NCBI GenBank assembly: GCA_030373505.1
Contig: JAUCYS010000021.1
Span: 1-43,307, forward strand
DNA: 43,307 nt
Direction: 5' to 3'
From: Parasphingorhabdus sp.
GTDB taxonomy: Bacteria; Pseudomonadota; Alphaproteobacteria; Sphingomonadales; Sphingomonadaceae
A program made the position numbers and the translations under genes. Below the pieces are notes generated by a model. It did not search any database. It was not told where the DNA came from and worked only from the letters and a program-made list of their open reading frames with translations. Below are positions 1 through 12,363 of this stretch, piece by piece (the stretch's first letter is position 1; the number at the start of each line of letters is the position of its first letter).

Positions 1-1
1 C

Positions 2-223
2 CGCTCGCGGATCTCACCGCCGTCCTGCTCGAGGATCAGCTCGAGGCTGCTGTCCAAGCGTCTGTTGCGTGATCCGCCGGAGGGGCCCTTTTCGACCAAT
101 ATCCTGTGGGAACGGGCGATCGGCGAGGGGCGTCTGTTCGGGTCGGTCCATCAGGGCGAATGGTTCGAGGTCGGCTCGCCGGAGGCGATCGCGCCGACCG
201 AAGCCGCGCTGGCGGATGCCTGA
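2..223 (+). CDS. Partial nucleotidyltransferase C-terminus (MurU-like)
   Basis: Only the 3' end of this gene is in the window. From about base 57 the frame reads KRLLRDPPEGPFSTNILW and then WFEVGSPEAIAPTEA. This is the C-terminal signature of the NTP_transferase family that includes N-acetylmuramate-1-phosphate uridylyltransferase (MurU), a cell-wall recycling enzyme. The stop overlaps the addB start (ATGCCTGA), so the two genes are probably co-transcribed. A MurU-like gene just before addB fits sphingomonad gene order. The first 50 or so bases do not read like the expected family sequence in this frame. The assignment to MurU rather than another sugar-nucleotide pyrophosphorylase is inferred. 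Confidence 0.6.
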   Translation, partial: RSRISPPSCSRISSRLLSKRLLRDPPEGPFSTNILWERAIGEGRLFGSVHQGEWFEVGSPEAIAPTEAALADA

Positions 224-3215
224 CCGCCCCCGGCCATCCATCTACAATATTGCCGCGCATGGCGGCTTTGCCGACGCGCTGGCGCAGGGGCTGATCGACC
301 GCTTTGCCAGGGACGCGTTCGGGCTGGCCCGCGGTCTCGTCATTCTGCCCAACAATCGTGCCCAGCGGGCGCTGCAGGAAGCCTTCGTCCGGCTCAGCGA
401 GGACGGGCTGCTGCTGCCGCAGATGGCGGTGATCGGCGACCTCGATCTCGACGAATCGATCGGCGTCGCGCTCGATTCCGGCGAACTGGCGCTCGATATT
501 GCGCCGGCCATCGACTCGATGGACCGGCTGCTCACTCTCGCGCAGATGATCCAGAAGGAATTCGGGCTGCGCGACAATGCGATCCTGGCGAAGGATGCGC
601 TGCGCCTGGCCCGCGAGTTTGCCCGCACGCTCGACCAGCTCAATATCGAGGAAATCTCGCTCGCCGACCTGATGAAGACGGAACCGGACAGTCTCGACCT
701 GTCGAGCCACTGGCAGGATTCCTATCGCTTCTTCCTGATCATCGCCGAAAAATGGCAGCAGCAGCTCCAAAAATGGCAGCGGGTCGACCAGGCGGTGCGC
801 CGCAACGCGCTGTTCGACCATATCGCGCAAAGCTGGAAAATATCGCCGCCCGAGCATTTCGTGGTCGCCGCCGGTGTCACCACCTCCGCCCCCGCCATCG
901 CGCGCTTTCTCCAGACCATATCCTTCATGCCCTCCGGCATGGTGGTGCTGCCCGACCTTGACCTGATCATGCCGGACGAAGAATGGAATCTGCTGGGCCC
1001 GTTCCAGCCCGATCCGGATAGCGGCCATATCGGGCGCGCGCAGGAAACCCATCCGCAATATCATATGAAATTGCTGCTCGACCGGATGTCGATCGCGCGC
1101 GGCGAAGTGATGCGCTGGCCGCGCACCGGCGAGAGCGGTGCGGCGGCGAGGCGAAGCCGCGCGCTCAGCAACGCCTTCGCGATCCCGAAACTAACCGTCC
1201 GCTGGCAGACGCTGGAAAGCCAGGAACGCAGCCTCGCCGGGGTGCAGACGGTCGAGGCCGGCAACAGCGCCGAGGAAGCGCAGATCATTGCCCTGCTGGC
1301 GCGCGAGGCGATGGAAGATCCGGACCAGCGGGTGGCCATTGTTACCCCGGACCGCTCGCTGGCGACGCGCATCTCGGCTCATCTCAAGCGCTGGGAGGTC
1401 CAGGTCGATGATACGGCCGGCCAGCCGCTGGCGAAACTGCCGGAAGGCGTGTTTTTCCTCAACCTGCTGGCGGCGGTCGCCGACGGCTTTCCGCCGGCCG
1501 AATTTCTGGCGCTGCTCAAGCATCCCCTGGTCCAGCGGGGGGAAGGGCGGCTGGCCTGGCTCGACAATGTCCGCAAGCTCGACCTGCTGCTGCGCGGCCC
1601 GCGCCCGGCGCCGGGGCTGGCGGGTATCGAGGCGCTGCTTAAGGCGGACAATTACCGGACAAAAAAGCTGCGCGAAGCGATAACCCCCTGGTGGCAGTCG
1701 GTCCGCACCATGTTCGCCGGCACGGACAATCTGTTCGCGCCGCCGCTCGACTGGCCCCGGCTACTCGACCAGCTGCGGCAGCTGGCGCAGACGCTGACCG
1801 ACGGGGCCGTCTGGGCGGGGCCGGGCGGCCGCGAATTGGCTGAACTGCTGACCAAGCTGGAAATCCGCGCCGATATGGGCCCACTCCGGATCGCCGGCAA
1901 CGAGCTGGCCGGCTATTTCGAGACGCTGATGGCTGAAATATCGGTGCGCCCGCCTTATGGCGGCCACCCACGGATCGCGCTCTACGGTCTGCTGGAGGCC
2001 CGCCTGCAGCAATCCGAGCTGGTGATCTGCTGCGGCCTCAACGAGGGCAGCTGGCCGCAGGCGATTACGCCGGACCCGTGGCTCGCTCCGATGATCCGCA
2101 AGTCGCTCGGCCTGCCGGCGCAGGAAAGGCAGATCGGCCTTTCCGCCCATGATCTGGTCGGTGCCATGGGCGCGAAAAGGGTCATTCTCTCCCGCGCGCG
2201 CCGCGACGATTCCGGCCCTGCCATTGCCTCCCGCTTCCTCCTCCGGTTGAAGGGCATGTGCGGCGACAATCTGAAGGACCATCCGCAGGCGCGGGCCTGG
2301 CTGGCGGCGCTCGACCAGCCGGAAACCGAGCCGGTGCCTTATGCCCGCCCCGCACCGATGCCCAGCCCGGAACAGCGCCATATCCCGATTTCGGTCACCC
2401 AGGTCGACCGGCTGGTCGCCGACCCCTATGTCTTCTACGCCAACAAGATCATGGGCTTTGCCTCGCTCGACCGGATCGACGAAGACCCGAGCGCAGCCTG
2501 GCGCGGCACCATCATCCACGACATTCTCGACCAATGGGCCAGGCAGGACGATTATGCCCCCGGCGCGTTGCGCGAACGGGCGCAAGCCTTTCTGCAGGAC
2601 CCCGGCCTGCATCCGCTGATGCGCGGCCTGTGGGCACCGCGGCTGCTCGAGGGTCTGGACTGGATAGCCCAGACCGTCGCCGAAAACCGCAAGGCCGGCC
2701 GCGAACCGCTCGCTTCGGAAATATACGGCAAGACCGAGATCGCCGGTGTGGAGCTTTCCGGCATCGCCGACCGGATCGACCGGATGCCGGACGGCGGGCT
2801 TGCCGTGGTCGACTACAAGGCCGGCGGCGCGCCCAGCAACCGGGCGGTGATCGAGGGCTATAATCTGCAACTCGGCCTGCTCGCCGCGATCGCCGAACTG
2901 GGTGGGTTCAAGGATATCGCAGGCGAGGCAGTCGCCTTCGAATATTGGTCGCTGGCGAAAAAAAGCGGCACCGACAGTTTCGGCCATGTCCGATCCCCGA
3001 CCAAGGGGCGAGCCGACAATATCATCGCCGCCGACGCGATGGTTGACCATGCCGTCGCCCGGCTCAACGACGCGGCTGATCTTTATCTCAAGGGCAGCGA
3101 ACCGATGACCGCCAAGCTGCACCCGGAATATGCCCGCTATGCCGATTATGACCAGCTGATGCGGCTCGAGGAATGGTACGGGCGCTCCCCGGTGGAGGCA
3201 GCGGATCATGAGTAG
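216..3215 (+). CDS. addB: AddB, double-strand break repair helicase-nuclease subunit
   Basis: This is the AddB subunit of the AddAB complex, which resects double-strand breaks and loads RecA in bacteria that lack RecBCD. I chose the ATG at 216 (MPDRPRPSIYNIAAHGG), which overlaps the upstream stop, and it gives 999 residues. An upstream in-frame start at 69 would lie inside the preceding gene. The N-terminal half is an inactivated helicase fold. The C-terminal RecB-like nuclease shows GTIIHDILD, then GIADRIDR, then VVDYKAG with D866 and K868, and a following NLQLGLL segment. No cysteine follows about residue 690, so the iron-sulfur cluster of the Bacillus protein is absent. The stop overlaps addA by 8 bases, which indicates translational coupling. 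Confidence 0.93.
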   Translation: MPDRPRPSIYNIAAHGGFADALAQGLIDRFARDAFGLARGLVILPNNRAQRALQEAFVRLSEDGLLLPQMAVIGDLDLDESIGVALDSGELALDIAPAIDSMDRLLTLAQMIQKEFGLRDNAILAKDALRLAREFARTLDQLNIEEISLADLMKTEPDSLDLSSHWQDSYRFFLIIAEKWQQQLQKWQRVDQAVRRNALFDHIAQSWKISPPEHFVVAAGVTTSAPAIARFLQTISFMPSGMVVLPDLDLIMPDEEWNLLGPFQPDPDSGHIGRAQETHPQYHMKLLLDRMSIARGEVMRWPRTGESGAAARRSRALSNAFAIPKLTVRWQTLESQERSLAGVQTVEAGNSAEEAQIIALLAREAMEDPDQRVAIVTPDRSLATRISAHLKRWEVQVDDTAGQPLAKLPEGVFFLNLLAAVADGFPPAEFLALLKHPLVQRGEGRLAWLDNVRKLDLLLRGPRPAPGLAGIEALLKADNYRTKKLREAITPWWQSVRTMFAGTDNLFAPPLDWPRLLDQLRQLAQTLTDGAVWAGPGGRELAELLTKLEIRADMGPLRIAGNELAGYFETLMAEISVRPPYGGHPRIALYGLLEARLQQSELVICCGLNEGSWPQAITPDPWLAPMIRKSLGLPAQERQIGLSAHDLVGAMGAKRVILSRARRDDSGPAIASRFLLRLKGMCGDNLKDHPQARAWLAALDQPETEPVPYARPAPMPSPEQRHIPISVTQVDRLVADPYVFYANKIMGFASLDRIDEDPSAAWRGTIIHDILDQWARQDDYAPGALRERAQAFLQDPGLHPLMRGLWAPRLLEGLDWIAQTVAENRKAGREPLASEIYGKTEIAGVELSGIADRIDRMPDGGLAVVDYKAGGAPSNRAVIEGYNLQLGLLAAIAELGGFKDIAGEAVAFEYWSLAKKSGTDSFGHVRSPTKGRADNIIAADAMVDHAVARLNDAADLYLKGSEPMTAKLHPEYARYADYDQLMRLEEWYGRSPVEAADHE

Positions 3216-6200
3216 CGCCAAGCCGAAAATCTTCCCGCTCAAGGACCGGCAGATCGATGCCGTCGAGCCCGAGGCGCATATCTGGCTCAGCGCCTCCGCG
3301 GGCACCGGCAAGACGCAGGTTCTGACCGCGAGAGTGTTCCGCCTGCTGCTGACCGAGCAAGTCGATCCCGAACATATTCTCTGCCTGACCTTCACCAAGG
3401 CCGGGGCCGCCGAGATGGCGGAGCGGATCAACCTGCAGCTCGCCGCCTGGGTGCGGATGGACGATACCGGCCTGGCCAGCGACCTGGCCGCGATCGGCGC
3501 CTCCACCGGGCCGGAAACCCGGAACCGCGCCCGCACCCTGTTTGCCCGCGTGCTCGACGCGCAGGGCGGGGGCTTGCGGATCATGACGATCCACGGCTTC
3601 TGCCAGTCGCTGCTCGCCTCCTTCCCGGAAGAGGCCGGCATCGCCTCGATGTTCAAGCCGATCGAGCAGCGCGACCAGAAAATCCTGGCGCGTGAGGCGC
3701 TTGGCGATCTGCTGCTCGAGGAAGAACAGAGTGGCCGTCCCGAGATCATCCAGGCTATCCAGCAGCTGAGCGTGCGCATGGGCGAGGAAGCGACCGAACA
3801 GTTTCTGATGGACTGCGCGGCCAAGGCCGATGCGATGGAAGGACTGCCGAGTGGGGTGCTGCCCTTTGCCCGCGGCCTGTTGGGATTGCCGATCGACGGC
3901 GACGCGCAATCCTGGCTGGCGGATCGCTGCACCGACGAAGCGATCGACCTGCGCGCCATCACCCTGCTGCGCGATGCGATGGCGGAATTTGGCGGCAAGA
4001 AGGAACAGGAGCGGCAGCTGGCGATCCGCCTGTGGCTCAACCTGAAGCCGGAGGAGCGGGCGGCTGCGCTGCCGGATGTCCATCTCGCCTGGGCAACCAA
4101 GACCACCGGCGCTCCGCCCAAGGCGACCAAGGGCTTGCTGAAAGCCCTGCCGGACTATGATTTCATCGCCGGCGCGCTGTTCGAATGGAGCAACGGGCTG
4201 CTCGAGAAGGCGGCGCTGTTCGAATATGCCGACCTGTTCGCCGGCGCGCTGGCAGCCGGCCGCGCCTTCTATCACCGCTATGCGGATGCCAAGAAACTGC
4301 ACGGTGTGGTCGATTTCGACGACATGATCCGGATGACCGCCCGATTGTTGCAGAAAAGCGATATGGCGGCCTGGATTCGCTACAAGCTCGACCAGCGCAC
4401 CGACCATATCCTGATCGACGAGGCGCAGGATACCAATCTCGCGCAATGGGAAATTGTCCGGGCGCTGGCCGGCGAATTTTTTGCCGGGCTGGGCGCCGAT
4501 CCGGACCGCCACCGGACCCTGTTCACCGTCGGCGACTTTAAGCAGGCGATCTTCGGTTTCCAGGGCACCAGCCCGCACAATTATGCCAATGCTCGGACCG
4601 AGTTCTTCGCGCTGGCCGATGCATCGGAACAGGCCTTCGGCGACCTGTCGCTGGACCGCAGCTTCCGCTCGACCCCGCCGATCCTCAATGTCGTCGATGC
4701 GACGCTGGAACAGCTCGGCCACGAGCAGCTGGGGCTGGATCACCGGGTGCCCGAACATCGCAGCAATTATCTCGACGCCAGCGGCAGCGTCACATTGTGG
4801 AAGCCGATCGCCAATGGCAGCGAGGCCGATGACGAGGATGAGGAATCCTGGGCCAGCGAAGAGAAACGGGTCTTTGCCCAGCAGCTGGCGCTGCAGATCA
4901 AGCAGTGGCTGTCCCCGGATAATCCGCTCTGGCTGGACCGCGAAAACCGGGCGCTGGAACCAAAAGACATCCTGATTCTGGTCAGCAAGCGCGACGATCT
5001 CAGCGCGCTCATCGTGGCGCGATTGTTTGCGGAACAGGTGCCGGTCGCCGGCATCGACCGTATCCGCCTCAACCAGCCGCTGGTGGTGCAGGACCTGCTC
5101 GCCGCCATCCGCTTCGTGCTGCAGCCGCATGACGACCTCAATCTCGCCAGTCTGCTGGTCTCGCCGCTTCTCGGCTGGACGCAGGACGATCTTCTAGAGC
5201 GCGGCTACCGCGGCAAGGATCATGCGGAAAAGAGCCTCTGGGAATTTTTGCGGCGGCAGGACGGGCTCGGCCAGCAGATAAGACCGCTGCAGCAATTGCT
5301 GAACATGGCCGATTTCAACACGCCCTACCAGTTTCTCGAGACGATCCTGTCGGGACCGATGCAGGGCCGCAGCAGGTTGCTGGCGCGGCTCAGCCATGCC
5401 GCGGTCGATCCGCTCGACGAGCTGCTGGCCACGGCATTGGCCTTCGAGCGCGACCATATCCCGACGCTGCAGGGCTTTCTCGACTGGTTCGACCGCGGCG
5501 ATGTCGAGATCAAGCGCGAGCAGGTCGAGGGCGGCAACGAGGTAAGGCTGATGACCGTGCACGGCGCCAAGGGGCTGCAGGCGCCGCTGGTGATCCTGGC
5601 CAATGCCACCTTCGATCCGGCGAGCAAGAAAAGCGGCGGCTTCGCGATCAAGCTGGGCGAGGGCACCGATCGCGAACTGGAATATCCGGTGGTGCCGGTG
5701 CGCAAGGCGGAGCGGGTCGGCATTCTCGCCGAACATGCAGCCCATGCGGACAAGATCGCGATGGAGGAACATTGGCGGCTGCTCTATGTCGCGATGACTC
5801 GGGCCGAGGAGCATCTCGTCGTAGCCGGGGTGCTGGGGCCGAGGGCAAAGGGCGAGGTCCCGGAACTGAGCTGGTTTGCTGCGATCGAGCGCGGCCTGAT
5901 CGCGCTGGGTTCGGACTGGCGGGAAGACCCGGACTGGTTTGCGGTGCGGGACTATCGGATCGACCGCCGCAACCGGCCCGGCACCTTGCCTGCTGGCGAT
6001 GGCGGGAACGATCCGGTGGAGGCAGAAGCGCCAGTGCCTGGCTGGCTGTTTCGCCCGGCACCGGAAGAATCGCGCCCGCCGCGTCCGCTCACCCCCTCGC
6101 ACCTTGGTCCCGATGATGCCAGCAATCCGCCGCCGGATATCACTATGCGCGATGCCGCCGAGCGCGGCATATTGCTGCACAGCCTGTTCCAGCGATTGCC

Positions 6201-6660
6201 GGATATCAGCCCCGAACGCCGGGCGGATGTTGCCGACCGCTGGCTGGAAAAGCAGAAGCAGATTGCCGATGCGGCCCGCCGTGCGGAGATTGTCGGCACG
6301 GTTCTGGCGGTGATGGACAATCCGCAATGGTCAGCGCTGTTTGCGCCCGGGAGCCTGGCCGAAGCCCCGATTGCCGCGGTGGTCGGCGAGCATGTGATCT
6401 CCGGCACCGTCGACCGGCTGCTGATCGAGGACGACGCCATCCATGTCGTGGATTTCAAGACCGGCCGGCAGGTGCCCGCAAGCGCCGAGCAAGCCCCGGT
6501 CGCCTATTTGCGGCAGATGGCCGCCTATGTCGCGGCGCTCGAAAAAATCTTCCCGGGACGTCCGATCCGCGCCGGACTGCTCTATTCGCACGGCCCGCAA
6601 ATGCTGGAGCTTTCGACCGCTCTGATCGAACAGCACAAGCCCGGCTTTGAGCCGGCATGA
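3208..6660 (+). CDS. addA: AddA, double-strand break repair helicase-nuclease subunit
   Basis: This is a 1150-residue UvrD-family helicase with a C-terminal nuclease, the partner of AddB. The Walker A sequence SASAGTGKT is near residues 28-36. LTFTKAGAAEMAERI follows, and the Walker B motif LIDEAQDT has D404. RLMTVHGAKGLQ and LLYVAMTRAEEHL are the late SF1 helicase motifs. The RecB-type nuclease near the end reads HVVDFKTGR, with D1082 and K1084. The length and domain order match alphaproteobacterial AddA. The start ATG lies inside the last codons of addB, and no promoter is seen between them. Its 3' end is followed after 75 bases by trxA, which has its own promoter. Confidence 0.95.
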   Translation: MSSAKPKIFPLKDRQIDAVEPEAHIWLSASAGTGKTQVLTARVFRLLLTEQVDPEHILCLTFTKAGAAEMAERINLQLAAWVRMDDTGLASDLAAIGASTGPETRNRARTLFARVLDAQGGGLRIMTIHGFCQSLLASFPEEAGIASMFKPIEQRDQKILAREALGDLLLEEEQSGRPEIIQAIQQLSVRMGEEATEQFLMDCAAKADAMEGLPSGVLPFARGLLGLPIDGDAQSWLADRCTDEAIDLRAITLLRDAMAEFGGKKEQERQLAIRLWLNLKPEERAAALPDVHLAWATKTTGAPPKATKGLLKALPDYDFIAGALFEWSNGLLEKAALFEYADLFAGALAAGRAFYHRYADAKKLHGVVDFDDMIRMTARLLQKSDMAAWIRYKLDQRTDHILIDEAQDTNLAQWEIVRALAGEFFAGLGADPDRHRTLFTVGDFKQAIFGFQGTSPHNYANARTEFFALADASEQAFGDLSLDRSFRSTPPILNVVDATLEQLGHEQLGLDHRVPEHRSNYLDASGSVTLWKPIANGSEADDEDEESWASEEKRVFAQQLALQIKQWLSPDNPLWLDRENRALEPKDILILVSKRDDLSALIVARLFAEQVPVAGIDRIRLNQPLVVQDLLAAIRFVLQPHDDLNLASLLVSPLLGWTQDDLLERGYRGKDHAEKSLWEFLRRQDGLGQQIRPLQQLLNMADFNTPYQFLETILSGPMQGRSRLLARLSHAAVDPLDELLATALAFERDHIPTLQGFLDWFDRGDVEIKREQVEGGNEVRLMTVHGAKGLQAPLVILANATFDPASKKSGGFAIKLGEGTDRELEYPVVPVRKAERVGILAEHAAHADKIAMEEHWRLLYVAMTRAEEHLVVAGVLGPRAKGEVPELSWFAAIERGLIALGSDWREDPDWFAVRDYRIDRRNRPGTLPAGDGGNDPVEAEAPVPGWLFRPAPEESRPPRPLTPSHLGPDDASNPPPDITMRDAAERGILLHSLFQRLPDISPERRADVADRWLEKQKQIADAARRAEIVGTVLAVMDNPQWSALFAPGSLAEAPIAAVVGEHVISGTVDRLLIEDDAIHVVDFKTGRQVPASAEQAPVAYLRQMAAYVAALEKIFPGRPIRAGLLYSHGPQMLELSTALIEQHKPGFEPA

Positions 6661-6682
6661 AAAAGCTTTGCGCCAATGCGCT

Positions 6683-6711
6683 TGAGCGCAGCGGCCAGCA
6701 TACCTAGATAG
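6683..6711 (+). promoter_or_regulatory. Probable sigma-70 promoter of trxA
   Basis: TTGAGC at 6683-6688 and TAGATA at 6706-6711 are separated by 17 bases. This is a good match to the housekeeping consensus. It lies 25 bases before the trxA start codon, with GGAG at about 6725 as ribosome binding site. The -35 box sits in the loop of a small hairpin (TGCGC TTGA GCGCA). This promoter would let thioredoxin be expressed independently of addBA. Confidence 0.6.
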
Positions 6712-6735
6712 GGTTCAAACAATTGGAGATTCGTT

Positions 6736-7062
6736 ATGGCTACCAAGGCAATTACCGACGAAAGTTTTGAAGGCGACGTGCTGAAGGCTGATGGGCCGGT
6801 TCTGGTCGATTTCTGGGCAGAATGGTGCGGCCCGTGCAAGATGATCGGCCCTGCGCTGGAAGAAATCAGCGAGGAACTGGCGGGGCAGGTGACGATCGCC
6901 AAGCTCAATATCGACGACAGTCCGGATGCGCCGGCGAAATATGGCGTGCGCGGCATTCCGACCATGATCCTGTTCAACAACGGCGAACCGGTGGAAACCA
7001 AGGTGGGCGCGGCTCCGAAAAGCCAGCTGAAATCCTGGCTCGAATCCAGCCTGCCTGCCTAA
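6736..7062 (+). CDS. trxA: Thioredoxin 1
   Basis: This is a 108-residue cytoplasmic thioredoxin that reduces protein disulfides. The active site WAEWCGPCK has C31 and C34, and the cis-proline region reads [10 protein letters not shown]. Length and motif order are exactly those of TrxA. It follows addA in the same direction but has its own promoter-like sequence. Its TAA stop overlaps the TAG stop of the convergent phosphatase gene by two bases, so there is no room for a terminator between the two genes. Confidence 0.97.
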   Translation: MATKAITDESFEGDVLKADGPVLVDFWAEWCGPCKMIGPALEEISEELAGQVTIAKLNIDDSPDAPAKYGVRGIPTMILFNNGEPVETKVGAAPKSQLKSWLESSLPA

Positions 7063-7865
7063 ACCCTGAATATATCCCCAAGCCGCTCGGCGGCCTCGTC
7101 CCACAATTTCGGCGATGAGGCCCCGAGCAGGCCTTTTTTGCGGTCCGCCGGTCGGTAGGAAGACCCGTCCCAGCGCGCGCATTTGCCGCCCGCTTCATTG
7201 AGGAACAATATCCCTGCGGCATGGTCCCAGGGCAGGGTGCGGTGAAAAACCGAAATATGGTTGGTGCCCAGCGCCAGCCGCGGATATTGCTCCGCGGCGC
7301 AGCGCGGGATATCGACAATCTGATAAAAGGGTTCCGCATCGTCCAGCAGTCTTTCCTGCTGCTCGACGGTCATGAATCCGGTTGCCAGCGCGGCCACCGG
7401 ACGGTCCGGATGATCCTCGGATACAGCGATCGGCACCCCGTTCATGAAGGCGCCGCCATTCTTGACCGCATGACAGATGCGCCCGGTCAGCGGGTCGTAA
7501 AGCCAGCCTGCCACCGTTCTGTTATGCTCGGCCAGAGCGATTAATATTCCGAAGGGCGGCTTTCCGGCTGCATAATTGCCGGTCCCGTCGATCGGATCGA
7601 TGATCCAGACCTGACCTTCGGCTATCTGATCCATAACCGCCGGATCGGCGGCAAAAGCTTCCTCTCCGACCAGCTTCGCATCCGGTGTCAGCGCGGTTAG
7701 CGCCTCGCTGATAAATTCCTCGCTGAGCTTGTCGGCGACGGTCACCAGATCGCCTGGCGTCTTCTCGTCGACTTCGTGCGACTGCAGATTCTGGTAATAA
7801 GGCAGCACGATATCGCGCGAAGATGCCTCCAATATTTCCAGAACGGGCTGATAGAGCCGGTGCAC
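7059..7865 (-). CDS. Inositol monophosphatase family protein
   Basis: This is a 268-residue phosphatase of the Mg-dependent IMPase/FBPase fold. The motifs are VGEEAF (metal-binding glutamate), [12 protein letters not shown] (the family signature with both metal aspartates) and [15 protein letters not shown] near the C-terminus. Family members hydrolyse inositol-1-phosphate, histidinol phosphate (HisN type) or PAP (CysQ type). The sequence alone does not decide the substrate. The gene lies 4 bases after argJ on the same strand, so it is probably in the same transcript. Proximity to an arginine-biosynthesis gene does not prove a role in amino-acid synthesis, though a HisN-like activity is possible. 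Confidence 0.88.
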   Translation of the reverse strand: MHRLYQPVLEILEASSRDIVLPYYQNLQSHEVDEKTPGDLVTVADKLSEEFISEALTALTPDAKLVGEEAFAADPAVMDQIAEGQVWIIDPIDGTGNYAAGKPPFGILIALAEHNRTVAGWLYDPLTGRICHAVKNGGAFMNGVPIAVSEDHPDRPVAALATGFMTVEQQERLLDDAEPFYQIVDIPRCAAEQYPRLALGTNHISVFHRTLPWDHAAGILFLNEAGGKCARWDGSSYRPADRKKGLLGASSPKLWDEAAERLGDIFRV

Positions 7866-7869
7866 GCCT

Positions 7870-9099
7870 TCAGCTCCGGTAGTCTGCGTTGATATCGATA
7901 TAGCCGTGGGTCAGATCGCAGGTCCAGACCTTGGCCTTGCCATCGCCCAGCCCGATATCGACGGCAATATCGATCTCGCTGCCCTTGAGATGGGCCGCGA
8001 CAGGTGCCTCGTCATAATCCGGCACGACCAGCCCGTCGCGGGCCACGGTGACGCCGCCAAAGCCGATTGCCAGCCGGTCTCGATCGGCCGGTTCGCCGGC
8101 CTTGCCGACCGCCATCACGACGCGGCCCCAGTTGGCATCCTCGCCGGCAATCGCGGTCTTGACCAGCGGCGAATTGGCGATCGACAGGGCAATGCGCTTG
8201 GCACTCGCGTCGCTCTCCGCTCCGCTCACCGCAATTTCGATAAATTTGCTCGCGCCTTCGCCGTCGCGCACCACCAGATGGGCCAGTTGCATACACAGAT
8301 CGCTCAACGCCGCCTGAAAGGCATCGGCGCCATCATCGTCGAACGAGGTCAGGGCAGGGGTGTTGCTCTGCCCGGTGGCAAAGGCCAGCACCGTGTCGCT
8401 GGTCGAAGTGTCGCTGTCGACGGTGATGCAGTTGAAGCTCCTCGCCGTCGCCGCGCTCAGCATCTGCTGCAGAAACGCAGCGTCAACCGTCGCATCGGTG
8501 AAAATATAGCCGAGCATCGTCGCCATGTCCGGCGCAATCATCCCCGAACCCTTGATGATACCGTTGAGATGGACCGTCGTTCCGCCAATGACAGCGCTGG
8601 TGGTCGCCATTTTCGGAAAAGTATCGGTGGTCATGATTGTTGCCGCAGCCTCTTTCCAGTCGCAGGGTTGCGCTGCAAACACTGCTTTCAGGCCCGCTTC
8701 GGCCTTGTCCTGCGGTAGCGGCACACCGATCACGCCGGTAGAAGACACGAATATTTCCGTTTCGGCGCAACCCAATTGCGCTGATGCCAGTGACACGATC
8801 TTCTGCACCGCTTCCTTGCCGCGCGCGCCGGTAAAGGCATTGGCATTGCCGGCATTTACGACAAGGCCGCGGGCCTTGCCGCCCTGCAGCGCTTCGCGGC
8901 ACCATTCGACTTCCGGCGAGGGGCATTTGCTCTGGGTCAGCACGCCGGCGACCGCCGTTCCCGCTGCCAGTTCGACAAAGGTCAGATCGCAGCGATCCCA
9001 TTCCTTGTAGCGGGCCCGGGCGACCCGGCAGGTGACGCCCGGAATATCCGGTAATGCGGGGGATTGCGCTGGGGCGAGGGGGGAAAGTTTGTCCGACAC
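7870..9099 (-). CDS. argJ: ArgJ, glutamate N-acetyltransferase / amino-acid acetyltransferase
   Basis: ArgJ transfers the acetyl group from N-acetylornithine to glutamate, closing the cyclic arginine pathway. In bifunctional forms it also uses acetyl-CoA. The self-cleavage and catalytic region reads KGSGMIAPDMATMLGYIF, with the threonine of ATML as the expected nucleophile and new N-terminus. Other family blocks are VVNAGNANAFTG near the N-terminus and ITVDSDTSTSDT. It has 409 residues, the usual length. The start is a GTG at 9099, and no in-frame ATG lies upstream before the intergenic space. The inositol-monophosphatase-like gene follows 4 bases later. Confidence 0.96.
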   Translation of the reverse strand: MSDKLSPLAPAQSPALPDIPGVTCRVARARYKEWDRCDLTFVELAAGTAVAGVLTQSKCPSPEVEWCREALQGGKARGLVVNAGNANAFTGARGKEAVQKIVSLASAQLGCAETEIFVSSTGVIGVPLPQDKAEAGLKAVFAAQPCDWKEAAATIMTTDTFPKMATTSAVIGGTTVHLNGIIKGSGMIAPDMATMLGYIFTDATVDAAFLQQMLSAATARSFNCITVDSDTSTSDTVLAFATGQSNTPALTSFDDDGADAFQAALSDLCMQLAHLVVRDGEGASKFIEIAVSGAESDASAKRIALSIANSPLVKTAIAGEDANWGRVVMAVGKAGEPADRDRLAIGFGGVTVARDGLVVPDYDEAPVAAHLKGSEIDIAVDIGLGDGKAKVWTCDLTHGYIDINADYRS

Positions 9100-9159
9100 T
9101 TAACTTGCCTTTATCCAATGTTTTGATAGAACGCGCTCATATTGACGGGTGCCTTGTCC

Positions 9160-9486
9160 ATGAACGCATATATTGCAAGTTTTATGTTGCTGCTATTCAA
9201 CGCTGTCGGCCTCGCCGTGCCAGCGTCTGCAGCGGCAGAAGAGCACGTGATACCCGACCTGGGAAGCGCGGGCAAACTGGCCGATGCAGAAGTCGCCAGC
9301 CGAGTCATGGTCATCGAATCATCCGTCGCAGCCTTGGCAGATCAGGCATTTGTGGGAGTGGCCGCTGCGCCGCTTTCGATCAGTCTTGCTGCCGCTTCGC
9401 CCGCAGGCCGCAAGCCGGCCCGGGCCTTCGTGACGATGCGTTCCGACACCGGCGACAAGCTGGAACATGAAGAAGGCGCGCCCTAG
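9160..9486 (+). CDS. Small exported hypothetical protein
   Basis: I do not recognise this protein. From the ATG at 9160 it has 108 residues and begins MNAYIASFMLLLFNAVGLAV, followed by PASAAAEE. This looks like a signal peptide with cleavage near AxA, so a periplasmic location is likely. The rest is rich in alanine and small residues with no known motif. A TTG start at 9142 would add six residues in front and weaken the signal peptide. It is divergent from argJ and about 100 bases upstream of secA on the same strand. The codon pattern looks coding, but the gene could be specific to this lineage. Confidence 0.5.
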   Translation: MNAYIASFMLLLFNAVGLAVPASAAAEEHVIPDLGSAGKLADAEVASRVMVIESSVAALADQAFVGVAAAPLSISLAAASPAGRKPARAFVTMRSDTGDKLEHEEGAP

Positions 9487-9589
9487 CGGCTGCCGGCCCC
9501 GCCGCTATTGAACGGCGGGCAATTCTCCCTAAATCCACACTCTTCCCGGCTGTTTACAGCCTGAAAAAATCTATAAACTGGAAAATGTC

Positions 9590-12331
<2,742 letters not shown>

Positions 12332-12363
12332 CCTGAATTGCGAAGGGCAGAGCGAGCAGTGAA

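Noticed and set aside
1761..4130. Long minus-strand open frame of 789 codons opposite addB/addA
   Set aside because: It lies antisense to well-identified AddA and AddB, its translation is arginine/serine-rich without known motifs, and such frames are a by-product of G+C-rich codon use. The same applies to long frames opposite secA (10409-12319), addA (3088-5130) and carB (40888-43047).
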